Both the position numbers and the translations under genes were made by a program. A DNA stretch of 64,000 nucleotides from Salinimicrobium sediminilitoris. GTDB lineage: Bacteria; Bacteroidota; Bacteroidia; Flavobacteriales; Flavobacteriaceae. Position 1 is the first letter of the stretch, and the number at the start of each line of letters is the position of its first letter. Below the pieces are notes generated by a model. The model saw only the letters and a list, made by a program, of their open reading frames with translations, was not told the origin of the DNA and did no database searches. The stretch spans positions 372,001 to 436,000 of the forward strand of contig NZ_JAIVCC010000002.1 of NCBI RefSeq assembly GCF_020866905.1, written 5' to 3'. Shown piece by piece: positions 43,485 through 53,800 of this stretch.

Positions 43485-44006
43485 ATGACAGAAGATTCAA
43501 TATTACAATTGCTGTTCTATCTTTTACCGGCAGTTGTTGTTGGCGTTATCGCTTTCTATTTTTTCAACCTCCACACGCGCAATGAGGAACAGCGCAGGCG
43601 TTTCCTGCTTCACAAAGAAACTCAAAAACATGCGTTACCTTTAAGGTTGCAGGCCTATGAAAGAATGGCTCTTTTTCTTGAGCGCATCGCCCCGGGTAAT
43701 CTCCTCGTGAGGATTAAACCTTCGGGAAGTGATAAAGAAGCCTATTCAAACCTTCTTATCAAAGCTATTGAACAGGAATTTGAACACAACCTGGCTCAAC
43801 AAATCTATATAAGTGATGAGTGTTGGAACGTGATAAAAGCATCTAAGAATGCCACGATCACCAACATTAGGAAAACTTCGGCTCGCGAGGAAATTACTAC
43901 TGCAAACGAGCTAAGACAGCAAATTGTGAGCTCTCTCATTGATCAACAGCCACCCAGCGAAACCGGTCTATCTTATATTAAAAAGGAAGTAAAGAATCTT
44001 TGGTGA
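43485..44006 (+). CDS. DUF7935-type membrane-anchored protein
   Basis: A 173-residue protein, 7 bp after the FMN protein. One N-terminal membrane helix (LLFYLLPAVVVGVIAFYFF), then a basic, helical cytosolic part (LPLRLQAYERMALFLERIAP, EQEFEHNLAQQIYISDECW). This matches what I recall of the conserved flavobacterial DUF7935 family. Function is unknown. Operon with the FMN protein is likely from the spacing. Confidence 0.75.
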   Translation: MTEDSILQLLFYLLPAVVVGVIAFYFFNLHTRNEEQRRRFLLHKETQKHALPLRLQAYERMALFLERIAPGNLLVRIKPSGSDKEAYSNLLIKAIEQEFEHNLAQQIYISDECWNVIKASKNATITNIRKTSAREEITTANELRQQIVSSLIDQQPPSETGLSYIKKEVKNLW

Positions 44007-44056
44007 TTCCTGTGGAAGTACATTTTCTATAAAACCTTATTTTTGCAAAAATTAAT

Positions 44057-44560
44057 ATGATGAGTAAATTCTTCTATTCAGTTGCGTGCATTCTCTTTTT
44101 CATTGTAGGAGGGTGTAAAAATGAAGCCGATAAGTCTTCTGTTTCCACAGAAGAGGTTGTTGAAAAACAGGAGAAGACAATAAAAACAAATGCTCAACAG
44201 GAACCATGGACCGGGCAACAACTACTGGAACCAAGGGATCTTGCACAAATCGTCGGGAACTCCCAGGACAGCCTGGTGATCTTTAGCCTTGGTGCGGGCG
44301 GTATAATTCCGGGGTCGAAGGACACCGGTCCTTCCGGAGAAGAACAGAGCCTTAACAACCTGAAGAAGGAACTGGAAAAACTTCCGAAGGATTCCGATAT
44401 TGTGATCTATTGTGGCTGTTGTCCTTTTGATATTTGTCCCAATGTACGCCCGGCTTTTGCTCTACTTAACGAAATGCACTTCACCAATCATCAACTGCTC
44501 AACCTGCGGGATAATATAAAGGTTGACTGGATAGACAAAGGTTATCCGGTTGCCAATTAA
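44057..44560 (+). CDS. Rhodanese-like lipoprotein
   Basis: A 167-residue lipoprotein with signal FFYSVACILFFIVGGC (Cys20). The rhodanese fold is suggested by LLEPRDLAQIVGN, GGIIPGSKDTGP and the active-site loop VIYCGCCPFDICPNVRPAF, followed by the helix and strand to DWIDKGYPV. The loop contains four cysteines in CGCCPFDIC, unusual for a rhodanese and possibly metal- or disulfide-binding. A TATTTTTG element (44038-44045) lies 12 bp before the start. Confidence 0.8.
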   Translation: MMSKFFYSVACILFFIVGGCKNEADKSSVSTEEVVEKQEKTIKTNAQQEPWTGQQLLEPRDLAQIVGNSQDSLVIFSLGAGGIIPGSKDTGPSGEEQSLNNLKKELEKLPKDSDIVIYCGCCPFDICPNVRPAFALLNEMHFTNHQLLNLRDNIKVDWIDKGYPVAN

Positions 44561-45058
44561 CTATTCAAGCTCTGCAAGTAGTTTATCGAGGTGCAGGGCT
44601 CTGGAAAACATTTCTAGGGAGCCGTCCCTTTTACGGGGCCATTCTCCTTGAGGGCGGTCATAATAAAGTTCTACTCCATTCCCATCGGGATCATTGAGGT
44701 AAAGTGCTTCCGACACCCCATGATCTGCAGCACCCGTTAATGGATATTCGGCATTAAGAAGCCGCTGCAGGACCTCTGCCAACTCTTTTCGTGCTTCGTA
44801 AACAATAGCTGTGTGATAGAGCCCCACGCCACTCTTAACAGCTTCGGGAGCTCCTTTGCTGTGCCAGGTATTAAGTCCTATGTGATGGTGATACCCACCG
44901 GCCGATAAAAAAGCTGCCGAACCGCCTAATCTTTGTGTTACCTCAAATCCCAGTATACCGTTGTAGAATGACAAAGCTCTTTCAAGATCTGAAACCTTTA
45001 AGTGGACGTGGCCAATTCTTGTTTTCTCAGGTACTTTGTATTTTTCGTTTGCTGCCAT
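44561..45058 (-). CDS. VOC-family (glyoxalase/dioxygenase-like) protein
   Basis: A 165-residue protein. I prefer the ATG at 45058 (MAANEKYKVP) over a GTG 11 codons upstream. The first VOC half has IGHVHLKVSDLERALSFYNG, the second SGVGLYHTAIVYEARKELAE, and the end DPDGNGVELYYDRPQGEW with the Glu ligand. Metal ligands (His, His, Glu) are present. This resembles the catechol-2,3-dioxygenase-like branch. The stop codon directly abuts the rhodanese-like gene stop on the other strand. Confidence 0.88.
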   Translation of the reverse strand: MAANEKYKVPEKTRIGHVHLKVSDLERALSFYNGILGFEVTQRLGGSAAFLSAGGYHHHIGLNTWHSKGAPEAVKSGVGLYHTAIVYEARKELAEVLQRLLNAEYPLTGAADHGVSEALYLNDPDGNGVELYYDRPQGEWPRKRDGSLEMFSRALHLDKLLAELE

Positions 45059-45136
45059 CAACCTTCTTTTATTCAGATAAACCGGGAACACAAATTTCTC
45101 AACCCCTCTTAACTTCCTGACTATTAAATATCTGTC

Positions 45137-45151
45137 AAAAATGGCATTTTT
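45137..45151. repeat. Recurring pseudo-palindrome AAAAATGGCATTTTT
   Basis: One of several copies of this motif in non-coding DNA: 21201-21215 and 45137-45151 (exact), 56289-56303 (GCC centre), 28100-28114 (GAT centre), 32509-32522 and 24350-24363 (decayed). This copy and the one at 56289 share 20 bases, CTGTCAAAAATGGCATTTTT, in opposite orientations. Most lie within 30 bp of a stop codon. Confidence 0.7.
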
Positions 45152-45358
45152 AAAAGCTATTTCTGAAGAATATTTGTTCTTTCACTTCTTTATTAACCTG
45201 AAGCTAAATGCGAAACCGGAAATATATCAAGCTTAAAAGGTCACCTACCTACAAATAATAGATATCTAAAACTTCTGCTCCCTCTAAAAATAAAATACTT
45301 CGGCTTTCGGAATATCTTCCCGAATTAGAATAAATTTATATTAATCAACCTCTTCATT

Positions 45359-46288
45359 ATGCAAACTATTTTAGGAGCCGGAGGTCCGGTGGCGAATGCC
45401 CTGGCCCGGCAATTAAAAAATTATTCAGCAGAGATTCGGCTGGTAAGCCGAAGTCCGAAAAAAGTCAATCCAGATGATGATTTGGTGAAGGCCAATTTAT
45501 TAAAACCGGGAGAAGTCATGAAGGCCGTCGAAGGCTCTGATGTTGTTTTTCTCACCGCCGGTCTGCTCTATGATCATAAGATATGGCGAAGAGACTGGCC
45601 GGTAATTATGAAAAATGTGATCAATGCCTGCGGAAAATATGATGCAAAACTGGTGTTTTTCGACAATGTTTACATGTATGACAAAAAGGAGATCCCGCAC
45701 ATGACAGAAGAATCACAGGTAGATCCTCCTTCCAGAAAAGGAAAGGTACGTGCAGAGATTGCAGCAAAATTGATGCAGCGAGTGCAAACCGGTAAGCTGA
45801 AAGCCTTGATTGCCCGCTCGGCCGATTTTTATGGCCCTGAGAGTGCCGATAATAGTATATTAATGGAAACAGTTTTTAAACCTCTCTCAAAAGGCAAGAA
45901 AGCAAACTGGCTGGGAAAAGCCGACAAACCTCACTCCTTCACCTACATACCCGATGCCGCCAAAGCCACTGCCTTGCTTGGGAATTCTAATGAGGCCTAT
46001 GGGCAGATATGGCATTTGCCCACTGCCGCCAACCCTCCCGCAGGAAAAGAATGGGTAGCCATGATCGCCACAGAGTTGAATGTAAAACCAAAATGCCGGG
46101 TGGTGCCAAAATGGATGGTATGGATCATGGGCTGGTTTATGCCCATTATGAAAGAAACTGTGGAAATGATCTATCAATATGACCGGAACTATGTTTTTGA
46201 CAGCAGCAAGTTTGAAAAGAGCTTTAATATAAAACCTACTTCCTATGAAATTGGCATTAAGGAAGTTGTTAGCAGGAATTTCAAATAA
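45359..46288 (+). CDS. NAD(P)-dependent epimerase/dehydratase-like protein
   Basis: A 309-residue short-chain dehydrogenase. The nucleotide-binding start is ILGAGGPVANALARQL (a Gx(G)GxxA variant), then VVFLTAGLLYDHKIWRRDW and FFDNVYMYDKKEIPHMTEES; the YxxxK region is reduced to KGKVRAEIAAKLM, so catalytic competence is uncertain. AKATALLGNSNEAYGQIWHL is typical of NAD-dependent epimerases of this branch. Substrate is unknown. It follows a 300-bp gap with no other signal. Confidence 0.85.
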   Translation: MQTILGAGGPVANALARQLKNYSAEIRLVSRSPKKVNPDDDLVKANLLKPGEVMKAVEGSDVVFLTAGLLYDHKIWRRDWPVIMKNVINACGKYDAKLVFFDNVYMYDKKEIPHMTEESQVDPPSRKGKVRAEIAAKLMQRVQTGKLKALIARSADFYGPESADNSILMETVFKPLSKGKKANWLGKADKPHSFTYIPDAAKATALLGNSNEAYGQIWHLPTAANPPAGKEWVAMIATELNVKPKCRVVPKWMVWIMGWFMPIMKETVEMIYQYDRNYVFDSSKFEKSFNIKPTSYEIGIKEVVSRNFK

Positions 46289-46483
46289 ATTAAAATGATC
46301 TATGGAAAATAAAGAGTTGGAAATGGGGAGATTAGATTGAATAAAAATAATGGATTGCTAAACTCCCGGGTCAAAAGGCTTCTTAAGAATCTTTAAGAGC
46401 AGATTAACAATAACTTAACCACCGGCGCACCTTCAGCAGTTGGCTAAATCTACTTTTCTTTGGAAATTGTCAAAAACTCCGGT

Positions 46484-46843
46484 ATGATCTCCATTCAAAT
46501 TGAACATAATATTGTTTACACAGTTGCAGAGGGAAAATTAACCAATGAAGATTACGAACGTCTTATCCCGTTGTTGCAGGAGAAAGTAAGAAGCTTCGGA
46601 ACCATAAGATGGTACTTTGAAATGAAAGAATTTGAAGGCTGGAGTCTTAGTGCTATGTGGCGGGATATAAAGTTTGATTTTAATAACCTGGAGAACCTGG
46701 AACGTATTGCCATGGTAGGGGATGAAAAATGGGAAAAAGAACTAACTCAATTAATGAAACCATTTACAAAGGCTACCATCAAATATTTTAGTTTAACAGA
46801 AAAAGACGAGGCTAAAAATTGGATCAAGAAGATAGAAGAATAA
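46484..46843 (+). CDS. SpoIIAA-like (STAS-fold) protein
   Basis: A 119-residue protein. I chose the ATG at 46484 (MISIQIEHNIVYTVAEGKL); a TTG eight codons earlier is possible. IRWYFEMKEFEGWSLSAMW, FNNLENLERIAMVGDEKWEK and KYFSLTEKDEAKNWIKK match the SpoIIAA-like family, a STAS-fold relative. These bind lipids or small partners; role unknown. It overlaps the methyltransferase start by 25 bases. Confidence 0.85.
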   Translation: MISIQIEHNIVYTVAEGKLTNEDYERLIPLLQEKVRSFGTIRWYFEMKEFEGWSLSAMWRDIKFDFNNLENLERIAMVGDEKWEKELTQLMKPFTKATIKYFSLTEKDEAKNWIKKIEE

Positions 46844-47469
46844 TCACCGGCGACTCTTATAACGCCTGGGCAGCATCATATGACTCTATGGAAAATAAAA
46901 CCCGAGACCTGGAGGGAGATGTACTGCGCAATACTTTTTTGAATCCGCACTACGGTAACATTCTGGAGCTGGGTTGTGGCACAGGAAAGAATACCGGCTG
47001 GCTTTCAAAAAAAGCCGATTTTGTCAAGGCACTGGATCTTTCACCTAAAATGATCGCCAAAGCCAAGGAAAAGATAAAGGCAGAAAATGTAGAATTTATT
47101 GAAGCCGACATCACCCAAGACTGGCCCGTAAAACCGGGTTGGGCAAACCTTATCACCTGTAGCCTTGTGCTCGAACATGTCGAGGACCTTAATTTTATGT
47201 TTGCCGAAGCAGCAAGAGCATTAAAAAGAAATGGGAAATTTTATATATGTGAGCTTCATCCCGGGAAACAGTACGCGGGTAGCAGAGCCAGATTTGAAAC
47301 CGGGCAGGGAATGCAATCTCCACCTGCCTTTACCCACCATCTCTCCGACTTCCTTAATGCTGCCAAAGAAAATAAATTCAATTTACTGGATCTTAATGAG
47401 CACTTCGATGATGATGACTCTAAAAACGTGCCCCGCCTACTATCTTTGGTCTTCGAAAGTGGAATCTAA
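46819..47469 (+). CDS. Class I SAM-dependent methyltransferase
   Basis: A 216-residue methyltransferase, TTG start inside the end of the SpoIIAA-like gene. SAM-binding motif I is ILELGCGTGKNTGWLSKKA, then KALDLSPKMIAKAKEKI (II), EADITQDWPV (III) and NLITCSLVLEHVEDLNFMF, typical of the UbiE/Coq5-like Methyltransf_11 group. Substrate unknown. Translational coupling with the upstream gene is likely from the overlap. Confidence 0.87.
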   Translation: MDQEDRRIITGDSYNAWAASYDSMENKTRDLEGDVLRNTFLNPHYGNILELGCGTGKNTGWLSKKADFVKALDLSPKMIAKAKEKIKAENVEFIEADITQDWPVKPGWANLITCSLVLEHVEDLNFMFAEAARALKRNGKFYICELHPGKQYAGSRARFETGQGMQSPPAFTHHLSDFLNAAKENKFNLLDLNEHFDDDDSKNVPRLLSLVFESGI

Positions 47470-48026
47470 CTTACCTGATATTCCTTTTCGAAAACCGCCG
47501 AAAAGAATCTGAACGTATCTTTTGCTTTATCAATAGCCTCCTGTTCTTGGGTTTCTGAAAAATCAAATTGCTCCAGCTCTTGCTTAAAATTCTTCCAGTC
47601 CAGAAGATTTTCCTTATCACCACTAAAAAAATAATGCCGGTCAATTTCCTTTAGTGCAGTACATTTTTCCAGGTTCTTTGCCAGGACCATTCCGCCCAGT
47701 GCAGATCCTTCCACTACATATGCTGCTCCAAGAGCTTCGGCTGGAGAATGACATCTAAAAGTGTCATTTTTGAAAGAACTTTCTACAGGTACACCTAACT
47801 GTTCCAGGTCTTTTTGCAATTCCAGGTGTTTTTTTCCGGAGTAAAGCGGCAGGAACTTCTTGATTTCAGATTCGGTGGTGCTGTATGCGCGATAATTCTG
47901 AAGCAACAACAGCTTGTACGTCTCCAGGTCTATATTGTGATCAAGGATATGCTTTGCGAGGTTCTTTTCTTCGATTTGCTCGTGCAATTCCCGTGTTTCT
48001 TTCTTAAGCTTTTCTATCATCTTCAT
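47466..48026 (-). CDS. bphO: Biliverdin-producing heme oxygenase BphO
   Basis: A 186-residue heme oxygenase. The proximal heme ligand is His15 in TRELHEQIE, and the distal-helix region VVEGSALGGMVLAK has the glycines that bend over heme. It opens heme to biliverdin IXalpha, the chromophore of the phytochrome encoded two genes upstream. Its start overlaps the end of the response-regulator gene by 23 bases, so the two are translationally coupled. Met at residue 3 is an alternative start. Confidence 0.9.
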   Translation of the reverse strand: MKMIEKLKKETRELHEQIEEKNLAKHILDHNIDLETYKLLLLQNYRAYSTTESEIKKFLPLYSGKKHLELQKDLEQLGVPVESSFKNDTFRCHSPAEALGAAYVVEGSALGGMVLAKNLEKCTALKEIDRHYFFSGDKENLLDWKNFKQELEQFDFSETQEQEAIDKAKDTFRFFSAVFEKEYQVS

Positions 48027-48573
48027 TACTCCACAAATTATTTTTCCTAATAGTCTCTTTTATTTTGCCAATATTTTCCTTTTGTTCGCGATTATCGGCA
48101 TTAAGGTTGTCCAGGTAGTCGTAGATCTGGTTAACCGCAATTTTGTTGTTCCTAAGCCGCTCCCTTACTCCTTCTCTTTCAGAAAGCTTGAAAACTACTT
48201 TTTTAAGCAGTGGTTCCAGTTTTTCCTCCAGGTTATTCATATGTTTCTTAAGGATAAAGCCCGAAGCTCCGGCTAAAATGGTGTTTGCAGCGAGCTCCTC
48301 ATTATGCATAGTCCCTGTGAGGAAAATAAAAGGCAGGGCAGGATTTTTTTCATGCACCAACTGTAATATCTCAAATCCCGTGCAAGTAGGAAGATTATAA
48401 TCGGAGATCACCACATCGGGGATAAAACTATTCAGTTTATCTCTGCAGGAAGATAGATCTTCGACCACTTCAATTTCAGGACTTTCCACCAGTTTTTGTA
48501 TGGTACGCCGGGTTACCAGCACATCGGCTTCATTATCCTCCACCAGCAAAATTCTCAAAGGAATTGTAATCAT
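48004..48573 (-). CDS. Single-domain response regulator, Rcp1-like
   Basis: A 189-residue protein. The receiver has ILLVEDNEADVL (acidic pocket), phospho-acceptor Asp58 in VVISDYNLP, FLTGT and Lys109 in FILKKHMNN. There is no DNA-binding domain; the last 60 or so residues are a helical, charged tail. It is the likely phosphate acceptor of the phytochrome kinase encoded 14 bp upstream, or of the CheB-CheR kinase. It resembles the Rcp-type regulators of phytochrome operons. Confidence 0.92.
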   Translation of the reverse strand: MITIPLRILLVEDNEADVLVTRRTIQKLVESPEIEVVEDLSSCRDKLNSFIPDVVISDYNLPTCTGFEILQLVHEKNPALPFIFLTGTMHNEELAANTILAGASGFILKKHMNNLEEKLEPLLKKVVFKLSEREGVRERLRNNKIAVNQIYDYLDNLNADNREQKENIGKIKETIRKNNLWSNEDDRKA

Positions 48574-48587
48574 TAGATGCTCTTAAA

Positions 48588-50801
48588 TTAAATCTCAATA
48601 TAAAAATAAAATATTGAACCCTTCCCCTCCTCGCTTTCAAGCCAAACATCCCCCTGGTGTTTTTCAATAATCCTTTTGACGATTGCCAGTCCTATTCCGG
48701 TGCCTTTGAACCTGCTCCCGACTCCTCTTTGAAAAGTTTCAAAAATTTTCTTCTTCATTTTCTTAGGAACCCCAATTCCATTATCCTTAACATAGAAAAC
48801 CTTCCGACCTTTTAGCTGCTCTGCACCTACTTCCACAAATGGATTTTCTTCTTCTGAAGAATATTTCAAAGCATTGTTTATTAGGTTAGACCATAGCTGA
48901 AAAAGCATACTACGATCGCCCTTTAAATCGGGTAACTGCGCCTGAATTTTTACGGTTGTTTTTGGGTAACTGCCCTGTACATTCACAAATTTGAGCACCT
49001 CCCCTATCAATTCTGAAGTATTTACAGTTTCTACTTCCAGACCATCGGAATGATTTAGCCGTGAATATTCAAGTATATTATCAATGAGATCATTCATTTT
49101 TTCATTGAGATCCCTGCTCATTTGGAGCAACTCCCGGCCTTCTTCACTTAGCTCTTTCCTGTGATCTTCATCCAGAATAGTGAGAATTCCTTCCATACCT
49201 CTCACCGGTGCTCTTAGATCATGTGAAAGTCCATAGCTGAATAATTTCAATTCTTCATTGGCCTCCATTAACTGAGTATTTAAAGCCTCGATCTCCTTTT
49301 GCTGTTGTGCCAGTAAAATGTAGCTGATACTCTCTCTTAAAGCCCGCGCCACATCCCTGTCATTTTCCTGCCAGGCTTCAGAAATCCCTGTAAGTTTTTC
49401 AGACCATTTTTCAAATGACTTACGGGGACTAAGCCGGTCCTCTTTTTCATTATAAAAAGCCTTATCCTTAGGGTTACCTCCCCAATTCACCTCCTGGACC
49501 TGTTCAGGTTTGAACCAGAAGATATATTTATACTCCGCGATCTTTATACATAAAACCCCCGATGCAACTTCTTTATAAGCATCTGCTTCAGGCAATAATG
49601 CAGAAAGATTGCGTGTAGAAAAAAGGTTTTTTGGCTGCTTTTTTATAAAGTTGAGCAGGCTTTCCAGTTGCTCTGTTTCAGGAGTATTTCCTACAGGTTT
49701 CCATTGATCTTTCATAAAAATGGCACCGCCACCGCAGGAAATAATCTGGGTAAACTTTACATTCCCTTCAGAAAGAGCCTTTACCACATCATTTTCCTCC
49801 TGCATTTGCACCACCAGTTGCCGCCGAATACTTTCAGAAAGTTTTGCCTGAGTAATCAACGCTGTGTTTTCCTGTAAAGTAAGCTCTGTAGAGAACATTT
49901 GCACTAAAAACCTACAACTCTCCCGCTGATAAAAATCCAGGTATTTCGCGGTCTTATGATGACAGGCGATCAATCCCCAGAGCTTCCCCTTTATAATGAT
50001 CGCAGCCGAAAGAGAAGCGCCAACTTTCATATTTTTTAGGTATTCAATATGAATTGGTGATACTGCTCTAAGACCGGACCGGGAAATATCAAGAGGCTCT
50101 TCATTAAGAGGAGATATTTCGGGCGTAATTGGAACCGGAGTATAATGAACATCGGTAATAACCCGTACCTGATGTTTCAAAAAAAGCTCCCGGGATTGCG
50201 CAGGGATATCTGTAGCGGGATAATGTAAACCAAGCCATGAACCCATATCTTCCTCTTTAATTTCGGCAATTACTTCCCCATTCCATTCCTCATCAAATCT
50301 ATAGATCATAACCCTGTCGTACCCAAACATTTCTTTGGTAAGAATAGTTGCGGCATTGCATAATTGATCAACAGATTTTGCAGCTTTAAATTTATTGAGT
50401 ACCCGTGTAAGCTGTCTTTGAAAATGATAGGAGCTATCCACCTCCTGCAAGGGTTCAAAATTCAGAATCAAGTTAGGTCCTGAATTATGGGCCAGCATCA
50501 AAAATTTAGTGTTGTTGATGAACACCTCACGTGGAACTGAAATTTCTTCAGAGTTTAGCAACTCCACAAATCCTGTCATTTGTTCTTCCCCCAGGAGAGA
50601 AGTGAGATCTTTTTCCAACAAACTGTCAAATGTCTTCCCAAAAAACTGAGTTGCATTCTCCCCTACCTGTATGATCTTAAAATTTTCAGGATCAACGGAT
50701 AGAAGTACTCCATGCGCCTGAGTTTTGCCAATAATATGAATTGGCTCCCGGGCACAGTTGTCTAAATTTAACTTGCCTGGATACTCAGAGATGTGGGTCA
50801 T
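48588..50801 (-). CDS. bphP: Bacteriophytochrome histidine kinase
   Basis: A 737-residue photoreceptor with PAS-GAF-PHY-kinase layout. The N-terminal PAS has the chromophore-binding Cys16 in NLDNCAREPIHIIGKTQ. The GAF domain has HYPATDIPAQSRELF (Asp198) and HHKTAKYL (His281/His282). The PHY domain has WGGNP and the tongue motif PRKSF (459-463). The kinase half has the phospho-His527 in FSYGLSHDLRAPV, LINNALKYSS, KDNGIGVP and GTGIGLAIVK. It senses red/far-red light with biliverdin and signals through the neighbouring receiver protein. Confidence 0.95.
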   Translation of the reverse strand: MTHISEYPGKLNLDNCAREPIHIIGKTQAHGVLLSVDPENFKIIQVGENATQFFGKTFDSLLEKDLTSLLGEEQMTGFVELLNSEEISVPREVFINNTKFLMLAHNSGPNLILNFEPLQEVDSSYHFQRQLTRVLNKFKAAKSVDQLCNAATILTKEMFGYDRVMIYRFDEEWNGEVIAEIKEEDMGSWLGLHYPATDIPAQSRELFLKHQVRVITDVHYTPVPITPEISPLNEEPLDISRSGLRAVSPIHIEYLKNMKVGASLSAAIIIKGKLWGLIACHHKTAKYLDFYQRESCRFLVQMFSTELTLQENTALITQAKLSESIRRQLVVQMQEENDVVKALSEGNVKFTQIISCGGGAIFMKDQWKPVGNTPETEQLESLLNFIKKQPKNLFSTRNLSALLPEADAYKEVASGVLCIKIAEYKYIFWFKPEQVQEVNWGGNPKDKAFYNEKEDRLSPRKSFEKWSEKLTGISEAWQENDRDVARALRESISYILLAQQQKEIEALNTQLMEANEELKLFSYGLSHDLRAPVRGMEGILTILDEDHRKELSEEGRELLQMSRDLNEKMNDLIDNILEYSRLNHSDGLEVETVNTSELIGEVLKFVNVQGSYPKTTVKIQAQLPDLKGDRSMLFQLWSNLINNALKYSSEEENPFVEVGAEQLKGRKVFYVKDNGIGVPKKMKKKIFETFQRGVGSRFKGTGIGLAIVKRIIEKHQGDVWLESEEGKGSIFYFYIEI

Positions 50802-50803
50802 AT

Positions 50804-53800
50804 TTACGCTTTTAATTTAAAGTAGAAAGAACTTCCTACTCCTTCCTGTGAATCCACCCAGATAGTTCCATTATGAAGAAGCACAATCTTTTCCACATGG
50901 GCCAGACCAACGCCTGTCCCTTCATTATCCTGATTTTTCACTCTGTTAAAGATAGTGAAAATATGAGCCTGATCCTCTTTGGAAATTCCTATTCCATTAT
51001 CAACTATTGAGAATACCCAGTATTTCCCTTCCCGGTAAGCAGAGATCCTTACTTCGGGAGACCGATCTTTTGGTGTATACTTAATGGCATTGGAGATAAG
51101 GTTCTGGAAAAGAAGTCTTAATTCAACTTCATAGCCCATAATCTTTGGCAACTCTCCACTGTGTACCTTTGCATTGGTATCTTTGATCCTTTTGCCAAGG
51201 TCATATTTTACCACCTCGACAATTTCTTTGGTATTGACCATTTTCTTCTTTCCGTTCCTGCCTATTCGGGAATGTTCCAGCAGGGCACGAATTTGTTCCG
51301 AAAGACGTGTGGAAGCCTGTTTGATGTAAGAGACATAATTCTGTCCTTTTTCATCCAGTTTAGGAGCATAGATCTTTCCGAGGATATCAATACCAAACTT
51401 AATGGTTGAAAGTGGCTCCTGCAGGTCATGAGAGCAAATGGAAACGAACTGCTCCAAATCACGATTGGCCCTTTCAAGATCGGCCTTTTGTTCCCGTAGC
51501 TGATCTTCGGCCATTTTAAGAGCTGCAATTTCCACGAAGGTATAGCGAATAGTGAGGATGTTGTCATCTTCATCTGTTTCAGAAATTGCATTGAGGATCA
51601 CCGGCAGGGCTTCTCCTGTTTTGGTAAGAATACTCTGCTCCTGGTTAATCAAGACGCCATTTTCGGCAAAATTTTTACTCGATTTTAGCGCTTCAACCTG
51701 AGCTTCTTCATTATAAAGGTCGTAAATAGACTTACCTATGAGCTCTTCCTTGGAATCGTATTTTAGCTGCTTCACTGTCATTTTGTTACAGTGAATGATC
51801 TTAAAGGACTGTGGATGAACACTTACATGCATCACAGGATCCTCTTCGTAAAAACTCTTAAACCTCTTTTCGCTGGCCTGAAGTTTTTCTTTGGATTTTT
51901 GAAGATTTTCAATATCAATAAAGGTGATCACAACCCCATCAATCGTATCATGAGAATTTATATATGGGGAGATCCTTCTTAGATAGTGAATTCCATCTTT
52001 TGAAACAACAGATTTTTCAAGAGTGGTCCCCGTTCTCAGAACCTTTTTGCATCTCTCTACCAGATTGCTTTTTCCAATATTTCCCGTGAAATGACTAATT
52101 GGTCTTCCAATATCGGAATTTAAAAAGCTAAGGTGTTTCTGGATCGCAGGAGTGAATTTCCGAATATTTAATTCTGAGTCTAAAAATATTGTACCTATTT
52201 GGGTGCTTTCCAGGAGGTTGTTAACATCGGCATTAAGCGCTGCGAGATCATCCATTTTTTGAAGGTTCTCTGCGTTTACCGTGTTGATCTCCTCATTTAC
52301 ACTCTGTAATTCTTCATTGGTGCTTTGCAGTTCCTCATTTGAAGCCAGCAGTTCCTCGTTGGCTGCCTGTAATTCTTCATTACTGGTCTCTATTTCCTCA
52401 AGAGAGGAATTGAGTTCTTCCCTTGTTTGCTTAAGCTCCTCTTCGAGATTAGATACATATTCCTGTGTGCGGGTGGTGAGAGTAACATTATCTACCGTCT
52501 CTACATTATCAAGATTTAGTTCCTTTTCAAGAAAAGTGATCATAAAAGTACTTCCCAAATCCACGCCCTCCATAGAAAGAGGTTTAACAAATACATCTAC
52601 AGCTTTTTTCTCTCCATGAAGCTCAAAAATAGCATCCTTGTAGTAAACTTTTTGCTGAAGCTTTTTTGCCTTTTTTAGACTATTCTGCACCAGGTACTTA
52701 AGATCTGACCCCAACATATCCAGAAGATTGGTAGAGAATCCACTCACCGGAAGGCTGGCATATTTCCTGAATTCGCCTATAGCTTCAAGGATGTTGTAAT
52801 TTTGGTCCACATAAACACTTGCGGCTTTAAAATGATCCAGAACGGTTTCATTAAAATCACTTGTGAGCTTAGTAAAGTTTGAGGTGACGGGTTCTCTGTT
52901 CAATATCCTCTCTTTCACCTTTTTATTTTCAACCAGTTTGCCGGTAGAGGTAGGAGTGTGAGATAAGCCGGGCTCCAGCCTCTTATTTGCCCTAATGTTC
53001 TTATATATTTTCCACTTGCGGCTAATTTCCTTAAAATTATCCTGTTGTGTATAAACGCTTTCACTAGTCCCCAACACCAAAATACCATCCTTTTTAAGGC
53101 TGTAATGAAGAACTTTTAAAGCTTTGGTTTGTATTGCATGTTGAAAATAAATAAGAAGGTTGCGACAGGAAACCAGGTCCATATTGCTAAAAGGTGGATT
53201 CTTGATCACGTTATGTTTAGAAAAGATCACAGACCTTCTTAAATTCTCAACTACTTCATAATGCTGAGGTTTACTCACAAAAAATTTTAAAAGAAACTCC
53301 GCAGGAACATCTGCAGCAATACTCTCGGGATAAATACCCTTACTTCCTATTTCAAGATGCTTTTCTGCAATGTCTGTAGCAAAGATCTTTAGTTCTATAT
53401 CCTTCCCCTGATTTTCAATTTCGTCGAGGAAACACATAGCAAAAGAGTAGGCTTCTTCTCCTGTACTACAGGCCACATCCCAAAGTTTTATAACATCCCC
53501 GTCTTCTCGTTCCCTAACCAGGGCAGGAATGATCTTATTACGTAATTCGTCCCATACTTTACTGTCCCTAAAAAATTTTGTGACACCAATGAGGAATTCC
53601 CGGTAAAGAATATCAACCTCTTTCTCTGTAGAGGTGAGATAGGTGAAATATTCGGCCAGGGAACGGCATTTACAAACGCTAACCCTTCGGGCTACCCTTC
53701 GGGCAAGTGTTGCTCTTTTGTACTCCCTAAAATCCAATCCAGCCTGTTCATTGACATAGTTAAGGATCTTCATGAGTTCTGACTGGTCATTAGCCACATC

